Source: Nocardioides mangrovi (lineage in GTDB: Bacteria > Actinomycetota > Actinomycetes > Propionibacteriales > Nocardioidaceae). From it: DNA of 64,000 bases. This document shows, one piece after another, positions 49,209-56,574 of the stretch. A program made the position numbers and the translations under genes. A model generated the notes under the pieces. That model was given only the letters and a program-made list of their open reading frames with translations. It ran no database searches and had not been told where the DNA came from. Each line of letters opens with the position of its first letter. The stretch's first letter is position 1. The stretch covers positions 620,001 through 684,000 of the forward strand of contig NZ_JAIQZJ010000001.1 of assembly GCF_020073815.1 (NCBI RefSeq). Reading direction: 5' to 3'.

Positions 49209-49679
49209 CTACCGCGCGCCGGGGAAACCCTGCTGGCGCCAGGCCTCGTAGGTCACCACGGCCGCCGAGTTCGAGAGGTTGAGCGACCGCGGCCCGGCGA
49301 CCATCGGGATGCGGAGGCGGTCGGTGACGCGCGGGTGGGCGAGCACCTCGTCGGACAGGCCGGTGGGTTCGGGGCCGAAGAGGAGGACGTCGCCGGGCTC
49401 GAACTCGACGTCGGTGTACCAGCGGGTGGCGTGGGCGGTGAACGCGAAGACCCGCGAGGACGCCAACGACTCGGTCGCCAGCGCGGTGTCGAGATCGGGC
49501 TGCACCACCACCGAGGCGAGGTCGTGGTAGTCGAGCCCGGCCCGCTTCAGCTGGGGCTCCGAGAGGTCGAAGCCGAGCGGCTCGACCAGGTGCAGCGTGG
49601 CTCCGGTGCCGGCCACCATCCGGATCGCGTTGCCCGTGTTGGGTGGGATCCGGGGCTCGAGGAACATCACGTGGAACAC
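49209..49679 (-). CDS. trmL: tRNA (cytidine/uridine-34 2'-O)-methyltransferase
   Basis: A 156-residue SPOUT enzyme that methylates the wobble ribose of tRNA-Leu. HVMFLEPRIPPNTGNAIRMVAGTGATLHLVEPLGF at the start, LLFGPEPTGLSDEVLAHP in the middle and the trefoil knot end IPMVAGPRSLNLSNSAAVVTYEAWRQQGF. Length and blocks match TrmL. GTG start at 49679. It stops 6 bases from the end of the converging HxlR gene. Confidence 0.93.
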   Translation of the reverse strand: MFHVMFLEPRIPPNTGNAIRMVAGTGATLHLVEPLGFDLSEPQLKRAGLDYHDLASVVVQPDLDTALATESLASSRVFAFTAHATRWYTDVEFEPGDVLLFGPEPTGLSDEVLAHPRVTDRLRIPMVAGPRSLNLSNSAAVVTYEAWRQQGFPGAR

Positions 49680-49703
49680 CCCTCGAGTATCCCGGACCCC
49701 ACG

Positions 49704-50660
49704 TCACTCCACTGTCGGCAGGACGACGACCTTGCCGGCGAGGACGCCGTCCGCAGCACGCCTGTGGACCGAGGTGAGGTCGGACAGCAGGACTCGCTCC
49801 CCGATGTCGACGGTGAGCTCACCTCGGTCGACCCGCGCGGCCAGCTCCGTCAGCTCCGTGGCGTCGCTGCGGACGAACAGATCGATGCCGCGCACGCCGC
49901 GCACCTCGTCGGACGGGGCCGGCATCCACACGGTGGTGTTGACGATGACCCCACCGTCGCGGACGACGCCCAGCAGGGTGTCGAACTGCTCAGGGGAGAT
50001 CGGCGCCACGTTGAGCAGCACGTCGACGGGCTCGGTGATCGCGTCGGCCACCTCACCCACGGAGTGGTCGACGACCTCGTCCGCTCCCTGCTTCTCGACC
50101 TGCCCGCGCGTGCGCGGGCTCGCGGTCGCGATGACGTGCGCACCCGCGGCCTTCGCCAGCTGGACGGCGTAGCCGCCGACCGCACCGCTGGCTCCGTTGA
50201 CCAGGATCCGCTGCTTCGCCCGCAGGTCGGCGTGCTCGAAGAGCGCCTGCCAGGCCGTCAGTCCGACCAGCGGCAGCGCGGCGGCGTCGGAGAGCGGGAT
50301 CGTGGTCGGGGCCGGAGCGAGGCTCGTGGCATCGGCGAGCACGTACTCGGCCGCGGCGCCGTCGGCACCGAAGGGCAGGAACCCGATCACCTGGTCACCG
50401 ACCTCCACCCCGGTCACGCCCGAACCGACCGAGTCGACGGTGCCAGCCAGGTCGAGGCCCGGGGTGTGCGGCAGATCCATCGGCATCGGCCCCTGCATGC
50501 GGCCGGCCCGGATGTTCGCGTCGACGCCGTTGAACGAGGTGCCGGCGACGCGCACCCGGACCTCGCCCTCGCCGGGCGCGGGGACCTCGACGTCGTCGAG
50601 GCGCAGCACCTCGGGGTCGCCGTACTCGTGGAAGCGGATCGCCTTCATGGTCGCGTTCAT
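49704..50660 (-). CDS. NADP-dependent quinone oxidoreductase family protein
   Basis: A 318-residue zinc-free MDR protein: MKAIRFHEYGDPEVLRLDDVEVPAPGEGEVRVRVAG, AGTVDSVGSGVTGVEVGDQVIG, the NADP-site VNGASGAVGGYAVQLAKAAGAHVIATAS and ADEVVDHSVGEV. It is probably a quinone or enone reductase. It is divergent from a MarR gene with three copies of an 18-bp operator, so it is likely induced by quinones or electrophiles when MarR releases. Confidence 0.9.
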   Translation of the reverse strand: MNATMKAIRFHEYGDPEVLRLDDVEVPAPGEGEVRVRVAGTSFNGVDANIRAGRMQGPMPMDLPHTPGLDLAGTVDSVGSGVTGVEVGDQVIGFLPFGADGAAAEYVLADATSLAPAPTTIPLSDAAALPLVGLTAWQALFEHADLRAKQRILVNGASGAVGGYAVQLAKAAGAHVIATASPRTRGQVEKQGADEVVDHSVGEVADAITEPVDVLLNVAPISPEQFDTLLGVVRDGGVIVNTTVWMPAPSDEVRGVRGIDLFVRSDATELTELAARVDRGELTVDIGERVLLSDLTSVHRRAADGVLAGKVVVLPTVE

Positions 50661-50685
50661 GACTGGTCTCCTCTGTCGGTGTAGA

Positions 50686-50757
50686 TGCTTCGAATCCGAA
50701 GCACTCCTGACGATAGGCGTACTTCGAATCCGAAGCAAGTGCTTCGAATCCAAACAA
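50686..50757. promoter_or_regulatory. Triple MarR operator
   Basis: TGCTTCGAATCCGAAGCA (50686-50703) recurs as TACTTCGAATCCGAAGCA (50720-50737) and, less complete, TGCTTCGAATCCAAACA (50740). Copies 2 and 3 are close; copy 1 overlaps the oxidoreductase side. The near-palindrome (arms GCTTCG/CGAAGC) suits a MarR dimer. It fills the gap between the oxidoreductase and marR genes. Confidence 0.88.
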
Positions 50758-50774
50758 TCCCGTAGGCTGGAGGG

Positions 50775-51281
50775 GTGACCTTCGCTGAGCCCTACTCCGA
50801 CCTGGACCTCGACGACACCGAGCTCCGCGCCTACTTCGCGCTCATGGACGTGGCCGGCCTGCTCCGCCACAAGGTCGAGCAGCAGCTGCGACAGTCGGCC
50901 GACCTGACCTACGTGCAGTTCAAGGTGCTGGCCCGGCTCGGCCTGGACTCCCCCACCGGCAGCCTGCGGATGACCGAGCTCGCCGACGAGGTGGTCTACA
51001 GCCGCAGCGGCCTGACCTACCAGGCCGGCCAGATGGAGAAGTCCGGCTGGGTCGAGCGCAGTCCTTCCCCCGACGACGACCGTGGCGTGACCCTGACGAT
51101 CACCGAGTCCGGACGCCAGCGGCTGGCGCGCGCCTTGCCCGGCCACGTCGATGTCCTGCGCGAGCTGCTGTTCGCGACCCTGAGCGGCGGCGACGTCGAC
51201 ACGCTCGCCACCCTGCTCGAGCCGGTGCTGGTCCACATGCGCGCCCTGCCGCCACGGTCGGCCTCGTCCCGCCGACGGTGA
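50775..51281 (+). CDS. MarR-family regulator
   Basis: A 168-residue protein with a GTG start (TGGAGGG upstream). Winged helix from 40 to 120: LTYVQFKVLARLGLDSPTGSLRMTELADEVVYSRSGLTYQAGQMEKSGWVERSPSPDDDRGVTLTITESG. Dimerisation helices flank it. Three operator copies lie directly upstream, overlapping its own promoter, so it probably represses itself and the divergent quinone oxidoreductase. Ligand unknown. Confidence 0.93.
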   Translation: MTFAEPYSDLDLDDTELRAYFALMDVAGLLRHKVEQQLRQSADLTYVQFKVLARLGLDSPTGSLRMTELADEVVYSRSGLTYQAGQMEKSGWVERSPSPDDDRGVTLTITESGRQRLARALPGHVDVLRELLFATLSGGDVDTLATLLEPVLVHMRALPPRSASSRRR

Positions 51282-51284
51282 CCG

Positions 51285-52019
51285 TCACCAGGGCTGGATG
51301 CCGGTCTCGTCGCGGAACGTGCCGGACGGGCCGCCGTCGGGCAGCGTGGCGAGCTCGAGGAAGATCGCGGCGCCCTGCTCCGGCGTACGGAAGCCCTGGA
51401 AGTTGTTGAGGTCCGTGGCGACGTAGCCGGGGCAGCCGGCGTTGATCAGCACGTTGGTCCCCGCGAGCTCCTTGGCGTACTGGATGGTGATCGCGTTGAG
51501 GTAGCTCTTCGTCGGCGAGTACGCCGCGGAGATCGGGCCGACCGCGTCGGCCTGGGCGGTCTGGAGGGTCAGCGAGCCGACCGTGCTGGAGACGTTGACG
51601 ATGCGCGGCGACGGCGACCGGCGCAGCAGCGGAAGCATCGCGTTGGTGACGCGGATGACGCCGATGACGTTGGTGTCGACCACGCCGAGGACCTGCTCGG
51701 CGGTGACCTTCGTCGGCTCCTGCGGCATCCCGCCGGTGATGGCGGCGTTGTTGACCAGGACGTCGAGGCCGCCCTCCTGCTCGAGCTGCGCCGCGGCCGC
51801 GGCGACACTGGCGTCGTCGGTGACGTCGAGCGGGACACCGAACACGTCGTGACCCTCGGCCTGGAGCTTCGCCACCGCCTCCTCGCGGCGGCCGGCGTCG
51901 CGAGCGCCGACACCGACCCGGAAGCCCAGCCGGGACAGACCTGCCGCGATCTCGTAGCCGATGCCCTTGTTGGCGCCGGTGACCAGTGCTGTCTTCTTGT
52001 TCTCAGTGCTGTCTGTCAT
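51285..52019 (-). CDS. Short-chain dehydrogenase/reductase
   Basis: A 244-residue classical SDR: TGANKGIGYEIAAGL (NADP site), LDVTDD, LVNNAAITGG, the catalytic Ser in NVSSTVGSL and YSPTKS (Tyr and Lys), then NAGCPGYVATDLNNFQG. Likely reduces a carbonyl; the substrate is unknown. Divergent from a LysR regulator, with a palindromic ATAC-N7-GTAT site in the gap; the pair is probably co-regulated. Its stop lies 3 bases from the end of the converging marR gene. Confidence 0.92.
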   Translation of the reverse strand: MTDSTENKKTALVTGANKGIGYEIAAGLSRLGFRVGVGARDAGRREEAVAKLQAEGHDVFGVPLDVTDDASVAAAAAQLEQEGGLDVLVNNAAITGGMPQEPTKVTAEQVLGVVDTNVIGVIRVTNAMLPLLRRSPSPRIVNVSSTVGSLTLQTAQADAVGPISAAYSPTKSYLNAITIQYAKELAGTNVLINAGCPGYVATDLNNFQGFRTPEQGAAIFLELATLPDGGPSGTFRDETGIQPW

Positions 52020-52074
52020 GCCTCGATCGTGGGCAGGCGACCGCCCTGCGTTCCAAGACCGATCGGGTCGGTGT

Positions 52075-52093
52075 CCATACCGCGGGGGTATGG
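52075..52093. promoter_or_regulatory. LysR box between SDR and LysR genes
   Basis: CCATACC (52075-52081) is mirrored by GGTATGG (52087-52093), spacer GCGGG; the inner ATAC-N7-GTAT has the T-N11-A form of LysR sites. It is 28 bases before the LysR GTG and 56 before the SDR ATG. Confidence 0.8.
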
Positions 52094-52120
52094 CACCAGG
52101 TCAGGGGTACCGTCGACGTC

Positions 52121-52966
52121 GTGGAGACCCGCGAGCTGCGCTACTTCGTCGCCGTCGCCGAGGAGTCGCACGTCGGCCGCGCGGCCGAGCGCCTCGGCAT
52201 GGCCCAGCCCCCGCTCTCCCGCGCGATCGCGCAGCTCGAGCGCCGGCTCGGCGCCGACCTCTTCGTCCGTACGCCGCGCGGCGTGGAGCTCACCAGCGCC
52301 GGCGAGACGCTGCTGCGCGAGGGCCGGACCGCGCTCGCCGCGGTCGAGGCCGCCGAGCGGCGTACCCGACGGACCGCGGCGGCCGGCGGCCGCGCGTCGG
52401 TGGTGCTCACCGCGAAGGCCGGCGCGCAGAGCGAGCTGATGGCCAAGCTGCTGGACGCCTACGCCGCCGAGCCGGACGCCGTCGAGGTCGACGTGGTGCT
52501 GAGCCCGCCGGGCCACCAGGCGGTGATGCTGCGCGACGGGCGCGCGGACGTGGCGATCCTGCACCGGCCGTTCGACGACCTGAGCGGCTTCGACATGGAC
52601 GTGCTGGCGGTCGAGGAGCAGGTCCTGATCCTCCCCGCCGGCCACGCCGCGAGCGCCCGCCCCTCGATGACGGTCGCGGAGGCCTCGTCGATCCCCGACC
52701 TGCCGCTCCCCCGCTGGCCGAACCTCGACGGCTCCTACCCCGACGGCCCGGGGCCGGAGCTGCGCGACATGACCCAGATCCTCCAGCTGATCCGGCTCGG
52801 CCGGGCGGCGATCGTGCTGCCCGAGTCGGTCCGCGCCAGCGTGCGCGAGGGGCTGGCCGTCGTACCACTCACCGACGCGCCGCAGGTCACCACGGTCATC
52901 GCGTGGCCGCCGCACAGCACCTCGCCCGCCGTCGCCGGGCTGGTGCGCACCGCGAGCCGTCTCTGA
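52121..52966 (+). CDS. LysR-family transcriptional regulator
   Basis: A 281-residue protein with a GTG start (VETRELRYFVAVAEESHVGRAAERLGMAQPPLSRAIAQLERRLG). The winged HTH is standard (1-60), and the effector domain follows (SVVLTAKAGAQSELMAKLLDAY, MDVLAVEEQVLILPAGH). The LysR box upstream and the divergent SDR suggest regulation of that gene. The stop is one base before the ATG of the DHFR-like gene, so that gene is probably cotranscribed with it. Confidence 0.93.
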   Translation: METRELRYFVAVAEESHVGRAAERLGMAQPPLSRAIAQLERRLGADLFVRTPRGVELTSAGETLLREGRTALAAVEAAERRTRRTAAAGGRASVVLTAKAGAQSELMAKLLDAYAAEPDAVEVDVVLSPPGHQAVMLRDGRADVAILHRPFDDLSGFDMDVLAVEEQVLILPAGHAASARPSMTVAEASSIPDLPLPRWPNLDGSYPDGPGPELRDMTQILQLIRLGRAAIVLPESVRASVREGLAVVPLTDAPQVTTVIAWPPHSTSPAVAGLVRTASRL

Positions 52967-52967
52967 G

Positions 52968-53510
52968 ATGCCCGGCATCGTCTGGCTGCGGCTCGCGATG
53001 AGCCTCGACGGCTTCATCGCGGACGACGACGGGGGCTACGGGTGGATCCAGCCGGTGCCGAGCCCGGACCTCGACACCGAGCACCAGATCCCCTTCGACG
53101 ACTTCCTCGACGAGATCGACGTGGTCGTGATGGGGCGGCGCTGCTACGACGAGGGCGCGCACCGCGACTACGGCCCGCTGGGCAAGGAGGTCCTCGTCGG
53201 GACCAGTCGGCCGCCCGAGCCGGTCGCGGGCGAGGAGCACGTCGTCTTCAGCACCGACCCGGTCGCCGACACGCTCGTCCGACGTACGGCGGGCGAGCGC
53301 TGCCTGCTCTTCGGGGGCGGCCTCCTGGTCGCGTCGTTCCTGGAGGCCCGGGCCGTCGACCGGTTCACCGTCAACGTGGTGCCCGTCCTGCTCGGCAGCG
53401 GTCGGCCGCTCTTCGGCGGCCACTACGACCCGCTGGAGCTGCGGCTGATCGACTACACGGTCGGCGACTCACAGGTCCGCATGGTCTACGAGCACCGCGC
53501 TCGCCGCTAG
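52968..53510 (+). CDS. Dihydrofolate-reductase-fold (RibD C-terminal) protein
   Basis: A 180-residue protein: LRLAMSLDGFIADDDGGYGW, DVVVMGRRCYDEG, LGKEVLVGTSRP and CLLFGGGLLVASFLEARAVDRFTVNVVPVLLGSGRPLF, the YwjB/RibD_C pattern. Members of this group are stand-alone NADPH reductases of unknown substrate, not true DHFR (no TMP-site signature). Begins at the ATG a single base after the LysR stop. Converges with the next gene, overlapping by four bases. Confidence 0.87.
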   Translation: MPGIVWLRLAMSLDGFIADDDGGYGWIQPVPSPDLDTEHQIPFDDFLDEIDVVVMGRRCYDEGAHRDYGPLGKEVLVGTSRPPEPVAGEEHVVFSTDPVADTLVRRTAGERCLLFGGGLLVASFLEARAVDRFTVNVVPVLLGSGRPLFGGHYDPLELRLIDYTVGDSQVRMVYEHRARR

Positions 53511-54322
53511 CGGGCGAGGCGGACGGTGATCCGTCCGGACTCCGACTCCTGGTAGCCGATCGAACCGTTGAACTTCGCGCTGAACGTCGGCGCGTGCTTG
53601 CCCTTCCGCGGCACGTGGTAGGTGAACCGGAAGTCGCCGGAGGCGTCGGTGGTGACGGTGCGGAACGGCTTGAACCACGAGGTCGTGCGCCACCACTTGA
53701 GCCTCCGGAGCAGGACCGGCTGCTCGTTGACGACGCTCAGGTGGCCGGTGATCGTGACCTTGTCGCCACGGTGCACCTTCGCCGTCGGCTCGTCGAGCCT
53801 GAGCTTCGTGCGGGCCTTGCCGTTGTGGGCGGTCAGCGAGTAGGCCCAGTCCTCGATGTCGCAGCAGGCCTCGTCCCAGACCGCGACGTAGAAGGTGGCG
53901 TCGCGCCACGGCGTGTAGGACATCGCGGTGGTGCCCGGACCGGACTCGAGGAGGCAGTCGGTCTCGTCGATGTTCTGGTCACTGGTCCACCAGGGCAGGA
54001 GGCACATCCGCGTGGTCCCGGCTCCCTCGACGTGCGTCAGGTCGAAGTGGGCGGTGAGCCCTTCCTGCAGCGGGATCGCCCAGTACTCGACACCGGCGTG
54101 CCCGGCGTGGTGCCACCGCAGCGCCTCAGGGTCGTCCGGGTCGACGATCTGCGAGGTGTCGACCGCGGTCGCCCCTCCGGTCTGTGCGGCCTCCACCGGC
54201 AGGGTCGGTGCCGTCGACGGCCAGCTCCCGCCGGCGGCCTCCGCGGCGGGGACGTGGGTCCAGCCCGAGATCCCGCACGCGATCAGGAGCAGGCTGAGGA
54301 GCAGCATCGAGCGATCGCGCAT
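53507..54322 (-). CDS. Secreted hypothetical protein with beta-sandwich features
   Basis: About 271 residues after the start at 54322 (MRDRSMLLLSLLLIACGISG); an earlier ATG at 54358 would add 12 residues. The N-terminus is a signal peptide (cut near AEAAGG). The first half (AIPLQEGLTAHFDLTHVEG, CLLPWW, CCDIED) has five cysteines. The second half (TAKVHRGDKVTITGHLSVVNEQPVLLRR, TTDASGDFRFTYHVPRKGKH) looks like an Ig-like or bacterial beta-sandwich domain as in extracellular carbohydrate proteins. Function unknown. Confidence 0.72.
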   Translation of the reverse strand: MRDRSMLLLSLLLIACGISGWTHVPAAEAAGGSWPSTAPTLPVEAAQTGGATAVDTSQIVDPDDPEALRWHHAGHAGVEYWAIPLQEGLTAHFDLTHVEGAGTTRMCLLPWWTSDQNIDETDCLLESGPGTTAMSYTPWRDATFYVAVWDEACCDIEDWAYSLTAHNGKARTKLRLDEPTAKVHRGDKVTITGHLSVVNEQPVLLRRLKWWRTTSWFKPFRTVTTDASGDFRFTYHVPRKGKHAPTFSAKFNGSIGYQESESGRITVRLAR

Positions 54323-54377
54323 GCGGACATCCCACCGGCGACGCCTCCACCGGGGCATCGCTCGAATCGGGTAGGCG

Positions 54378-54815
54378 TCAGCTCTGCGGCTCGACCACCG
54401 CGATCGTGCACCGCGACACGCAGGTGGGCTTGCCGAGGTCGTCGACGATCCGGACCTCCCAGACCTGGGTACGCCGGCCGAGGGCGATCGGGCGGGCGGT
54501 GCCGGTGACCCAGCCGGAGCTGACCGGACGCAGGTGGTTGGCGTTGATCTCGAGACCGACGCAGGCCTTCCCGGGCTCGGCCGCGAGGGTCGCGGCGAAG
54601 CTGACGAGCGTCTCGGCGAGCAGGACCGACGCCCCGCCGTGCAGGATGCCGAACGGCTGACGGGTGCGTCGGTCCACCGGCATCCGGGCGGTCAGGTGGT
54701 CCGGGCCGGCGTCGGTGAACTCGATGCCGACGTGCCCGATGGTGCAGCCGGCGGCCAGCTCGTTGCACTGGGCGAGGTCGGGGGTGGTGCGCCAGATCGT
54801 GGTGGTCGTGTCCAT
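54378..54815 (-). CDS. Hotdog-fold thioesterase (PaaI/MenI type)
   Basis: A 145-residue protein with a hotdog domain: TIGHVGIEFTDAGPDHLTARMPVDRRTRQPFGILHGGASVLLAETLVSFAA. The HGG and the glutamate in AETL mark the active site of hydroxybenzoyl-CoA-type thioesterases such as MenI, which releases dihydroxynaphthoate from CoA. The menaquinone role fits an actinobacterium but is not proven; it might act on other aromatic CoA esters. Confidence 0.85.
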   Translation of the reverse strand: MDTTTTIWRTTPDLAQCNELAAGCTIGHVGIEFTDAGPDHLTARMPVDRRTRQPFGILHGGASVLLAETLVSFAATLAAEPGKACVGLEINANHLRPVSSGWVTGTARPIALGRRTQVWEVRIVDDLGKPTCVSRCTIAVVEPQS

Positions 54816-54932
54816 GCCGACGATGCTCGCCGTACGAGCCCGACGGTCGCAGCCGTGGAACTACCGCACTTCCCGGCAGCGACCTCGAAACTCCGTTGGC
54901 GGGGCGGCCCCGACTCGCCAAGACTGACCACC

Positions 54933-55265
54933 ATGGACCCAGCGATCACCGCGCCGCCGTACGACCGTCTCCTGCGCGTGGCCGAGGACGTCGCCCGGGA
55001 GCGGCCGGAGGTGGACCTGGAGCTCGCGCGGGAGATCTTCCTCGAGGCGGCGAGCCTGCTCCACAACGGGCTCGCGCTCGACGGGCTCGACGACCACGAC
55101 GCCGATGCGGTCGTCGACGGGCTCTGCTCCGACCTCGTGGCCCCGGACCAGGGCGAGGCGATCCGGAGCCGGTCCCGTCGGGTGCTCGAGGAGCCCGGCG
55201 ACCTGCACGACCCGGAGTCGGTGTCGCGGGCGCTGCTGATCGTGGTCTCCCTCTTCAAGCTCTGA
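54933..55265 (+). CDS. Small acidic hypothetical protein
   Basis: A 110-residue, mostly helical, acidic protein: ATG start at MDPAITAPPYDRLLRVAEDV, then LELAREIFLEAASLLHNGLALDGLDDHDADAVVDGL and a hydrophobic end RALLIVVSLFKL. Contains no known motif. The composition and codon use (GC-rich third positions) support a real gene. A 57-base hairpin follows 8 bases after the stop. I do not recognise the family. Confidence 0.55.
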   Translation: MDPAITAPPYDRLLRVAEDVARERPEVDLELAREIFLEAASLLHNGLALDGLDDHDADAVVDGLCSDLVAPDQGEAIRSRSRRVLEEPGDLHDPESVSRALLIVVSLFKL

Positions 55266-55272
55266 CGCCTCC

Positions 55273-55329
55273 CGCACCTGACGGAATGGTCGTGGATCGG
55301 CCGGATTCGCGACCATCTCGTCAGGTGCG
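55273..55329. repeat. Long hairpin after the 54933 gene
   Basis: CGCACCTGACG (55273-55283), two bases and ATGGTCG (55286-55292) are mirrored by CGACCAT (55310-55316), two bases and CGTCAGGTGCG (55319-55329). With only a 2 x 2 internal mismatch the arms form an 18-bp stem over a 17-base loop. It lies 8 bases after a plus-strand stop, no U-tract. Probably a terminator or one of the multi-palindrome family. Confidence 0.85.
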
Positions 55330-55442
55330 TGGGCGGTTGTGCCCGCGGGAGCGATCCCGAATTCAGGTGGTTCCGTCGGGGGATACCGGGCCGGGGTCGG
55401 CGTACGGCGCTACCTTCCGTGGCGGGGACTGAAGGAGGTCCC

Positions 55443-55739
55443 ATGCTCGTCGCCAGGTTCAAGGTCCAGGTACGCCCGGAGTACCTCTACGAGATGGCGG
55501 CACTGATCGCCGCGGTCGAGGCGCCCAGCCGCGAGCTGCCGGGCGTGGTGGAGTTCGACGTCCTGCGCAGCCTGTCGGAGCAGAACACGTTCGTGGTCAA
55601 CGAGGTGTTCGAGGACCGACAGGCGCTGGAGCGGCAGAACCTCCTGCCCGAGGTCGCCGCCGTGCTCGACCTGGTCGGGAGGGGCGCGCTCACCCGCGAC
55701 CTCGAGTGGACCGTCTGGGACGCGACCGAGAGCCTCTAG
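55443..55739 (+). CDS. Antibiotic biosynthesis monooxygenase (ABM) fold protein
   Basis: A 98-residue protein behind GAAGGAGG. FKVQVRPEYLYEMAALIAAVEAPSRELPGVVEFDVLRSLSEQNTFVVNEVFEDRQALERQ is the dimeric ferredoxin-like ABM pattern (heme-degrading or quinone-forming enzymes and small stress proteins). No cofactor ligand is clear. The function may be quinone or haem related; not determinable. It converges with the arylamine N-acetyltransferase, overlapping by four bases. Confidence 0.8.
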   Translation: MLVARFKVQVRPEYLYEMAALIAAVEAPSRELPGVVEFDVLRSLSEQNTFVVNEVFEDRQALERQNLLPEVAAVLDLVGRGALTRDLEWTVWDATESL

Positions 55740-56569
55740 GCCAATCCCCCCACCGCCGTCAGCAGCCGGGCGCGCTCGTCCCCGGTCAACGGCACCTCGA
55801 GCGCGGTCAGCCAGTCGCCGAGCTCGCCGTCGCGGAGCGGTCGGTGCTCGGTCGGCTCCCCCGGGGTCCGCACCGTCAGGGTCCGGTGGGTGACGGTGAT
55901 GTGGCGGCCGGGCAGGTGCTTGGTGAGCATCAGCGTCGTCGTGAAGTGCGAGGTCGGGAACGTGCTCGTGTAGTGGTGGGCCATCACCACGTCGACCGGC
56001 TTCACGGCGAGGTCGTCGGTGGTGTGCGCGACCTCCCAGCCGTCCGCACCCATCCGGCTCAGCACCCAGCCCTCGTCGGTGCGGGTCATCCGGTAGCGCC
56101 AGCCCGGGAGGTAGTCGTCCTCCGCGCCGTCGGCGAGCCCGATCGGACGCAGCAGGCTCATCCCGAAGCCCGGGTCGCAGAGCACCGACCGGCCGTCGAC
56201 GGTCACCTCCACCACCATGTGGGTCCGACCCTGCTGGGTGCCGGCGGCCGGATCGCCGACCCGCCCGAGGTGGCGGCGTACGTCGTACCCGAGCCGCTCC
56301 AGCGCCGCCGCGAGCAGCGTGCTGTGCTCGAAGCAGTAGCCGCCCCGGCCGCGCCCGACGAACTTCTGCGACACGTCCTCGATCGCCACCCCGCGGTGCT
56401 GCCCCAGCAGCACGTCGATGTTGTCGAAGGTGAAGGTCCGCACGTGCGCCTCGTGCAGCTCGGCGAGCGCCGCCCCGCTCGGCTCACGCGCGGGTACGCC
56501 GACGCGCGCGAGGTAGCCCTCGAGGTCGAGCCGGTCGGTGCGCCACTCGTTCTCCACGGGGACAGTCAA
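55736..56569 (-). CDS. nat: Arylamine N-acetyltransferase
   Basis: A 277-residue enzyme with the NAT triad: Cys79 in RGRGGYCFEHST, His117 in RTHMVVEV and Asp132 in CDPGFGMSLL. It transfers acetyl from acetyl-CoA to arylamines and hydrazines (isoniazid in mycobacteria). Start: a TTG at 56569 (shown), or a GTG at 56557 giving VENEWRTDRLDL; neither has a strong ribosome site. The gene sits 5 bases downstream of the GlgC-like gene, so it is likely its operon partner. Confidence 0.92.
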   Translation of the reverse strand: MTVPVENEWRTDRLDLEGYLARVGVPAREPSGAALAELHEAHVRTFTFDNIDVLLGQHRGVAIEDVSQKFVGRGRGGYCFEHSTLLAAALERLGYDVRRHLGRVGDPAAGTQQGRTHMVVEVTVDGRSVLCDPGFGMSLLRPIGLADGAEDDYLPGWRYRMTRTDEGWVLSRMGADGWEVAHTTDDLAVKPVDVVMAHHYTSTFPTSHFTTTLMLTKHLPGRHITVTHRTLTVRTPGEPTEHRPLRDGELGDWLTALEVPLTGDERARLLTAVGGLA

Positions 56570-56574
56570 GCGGA

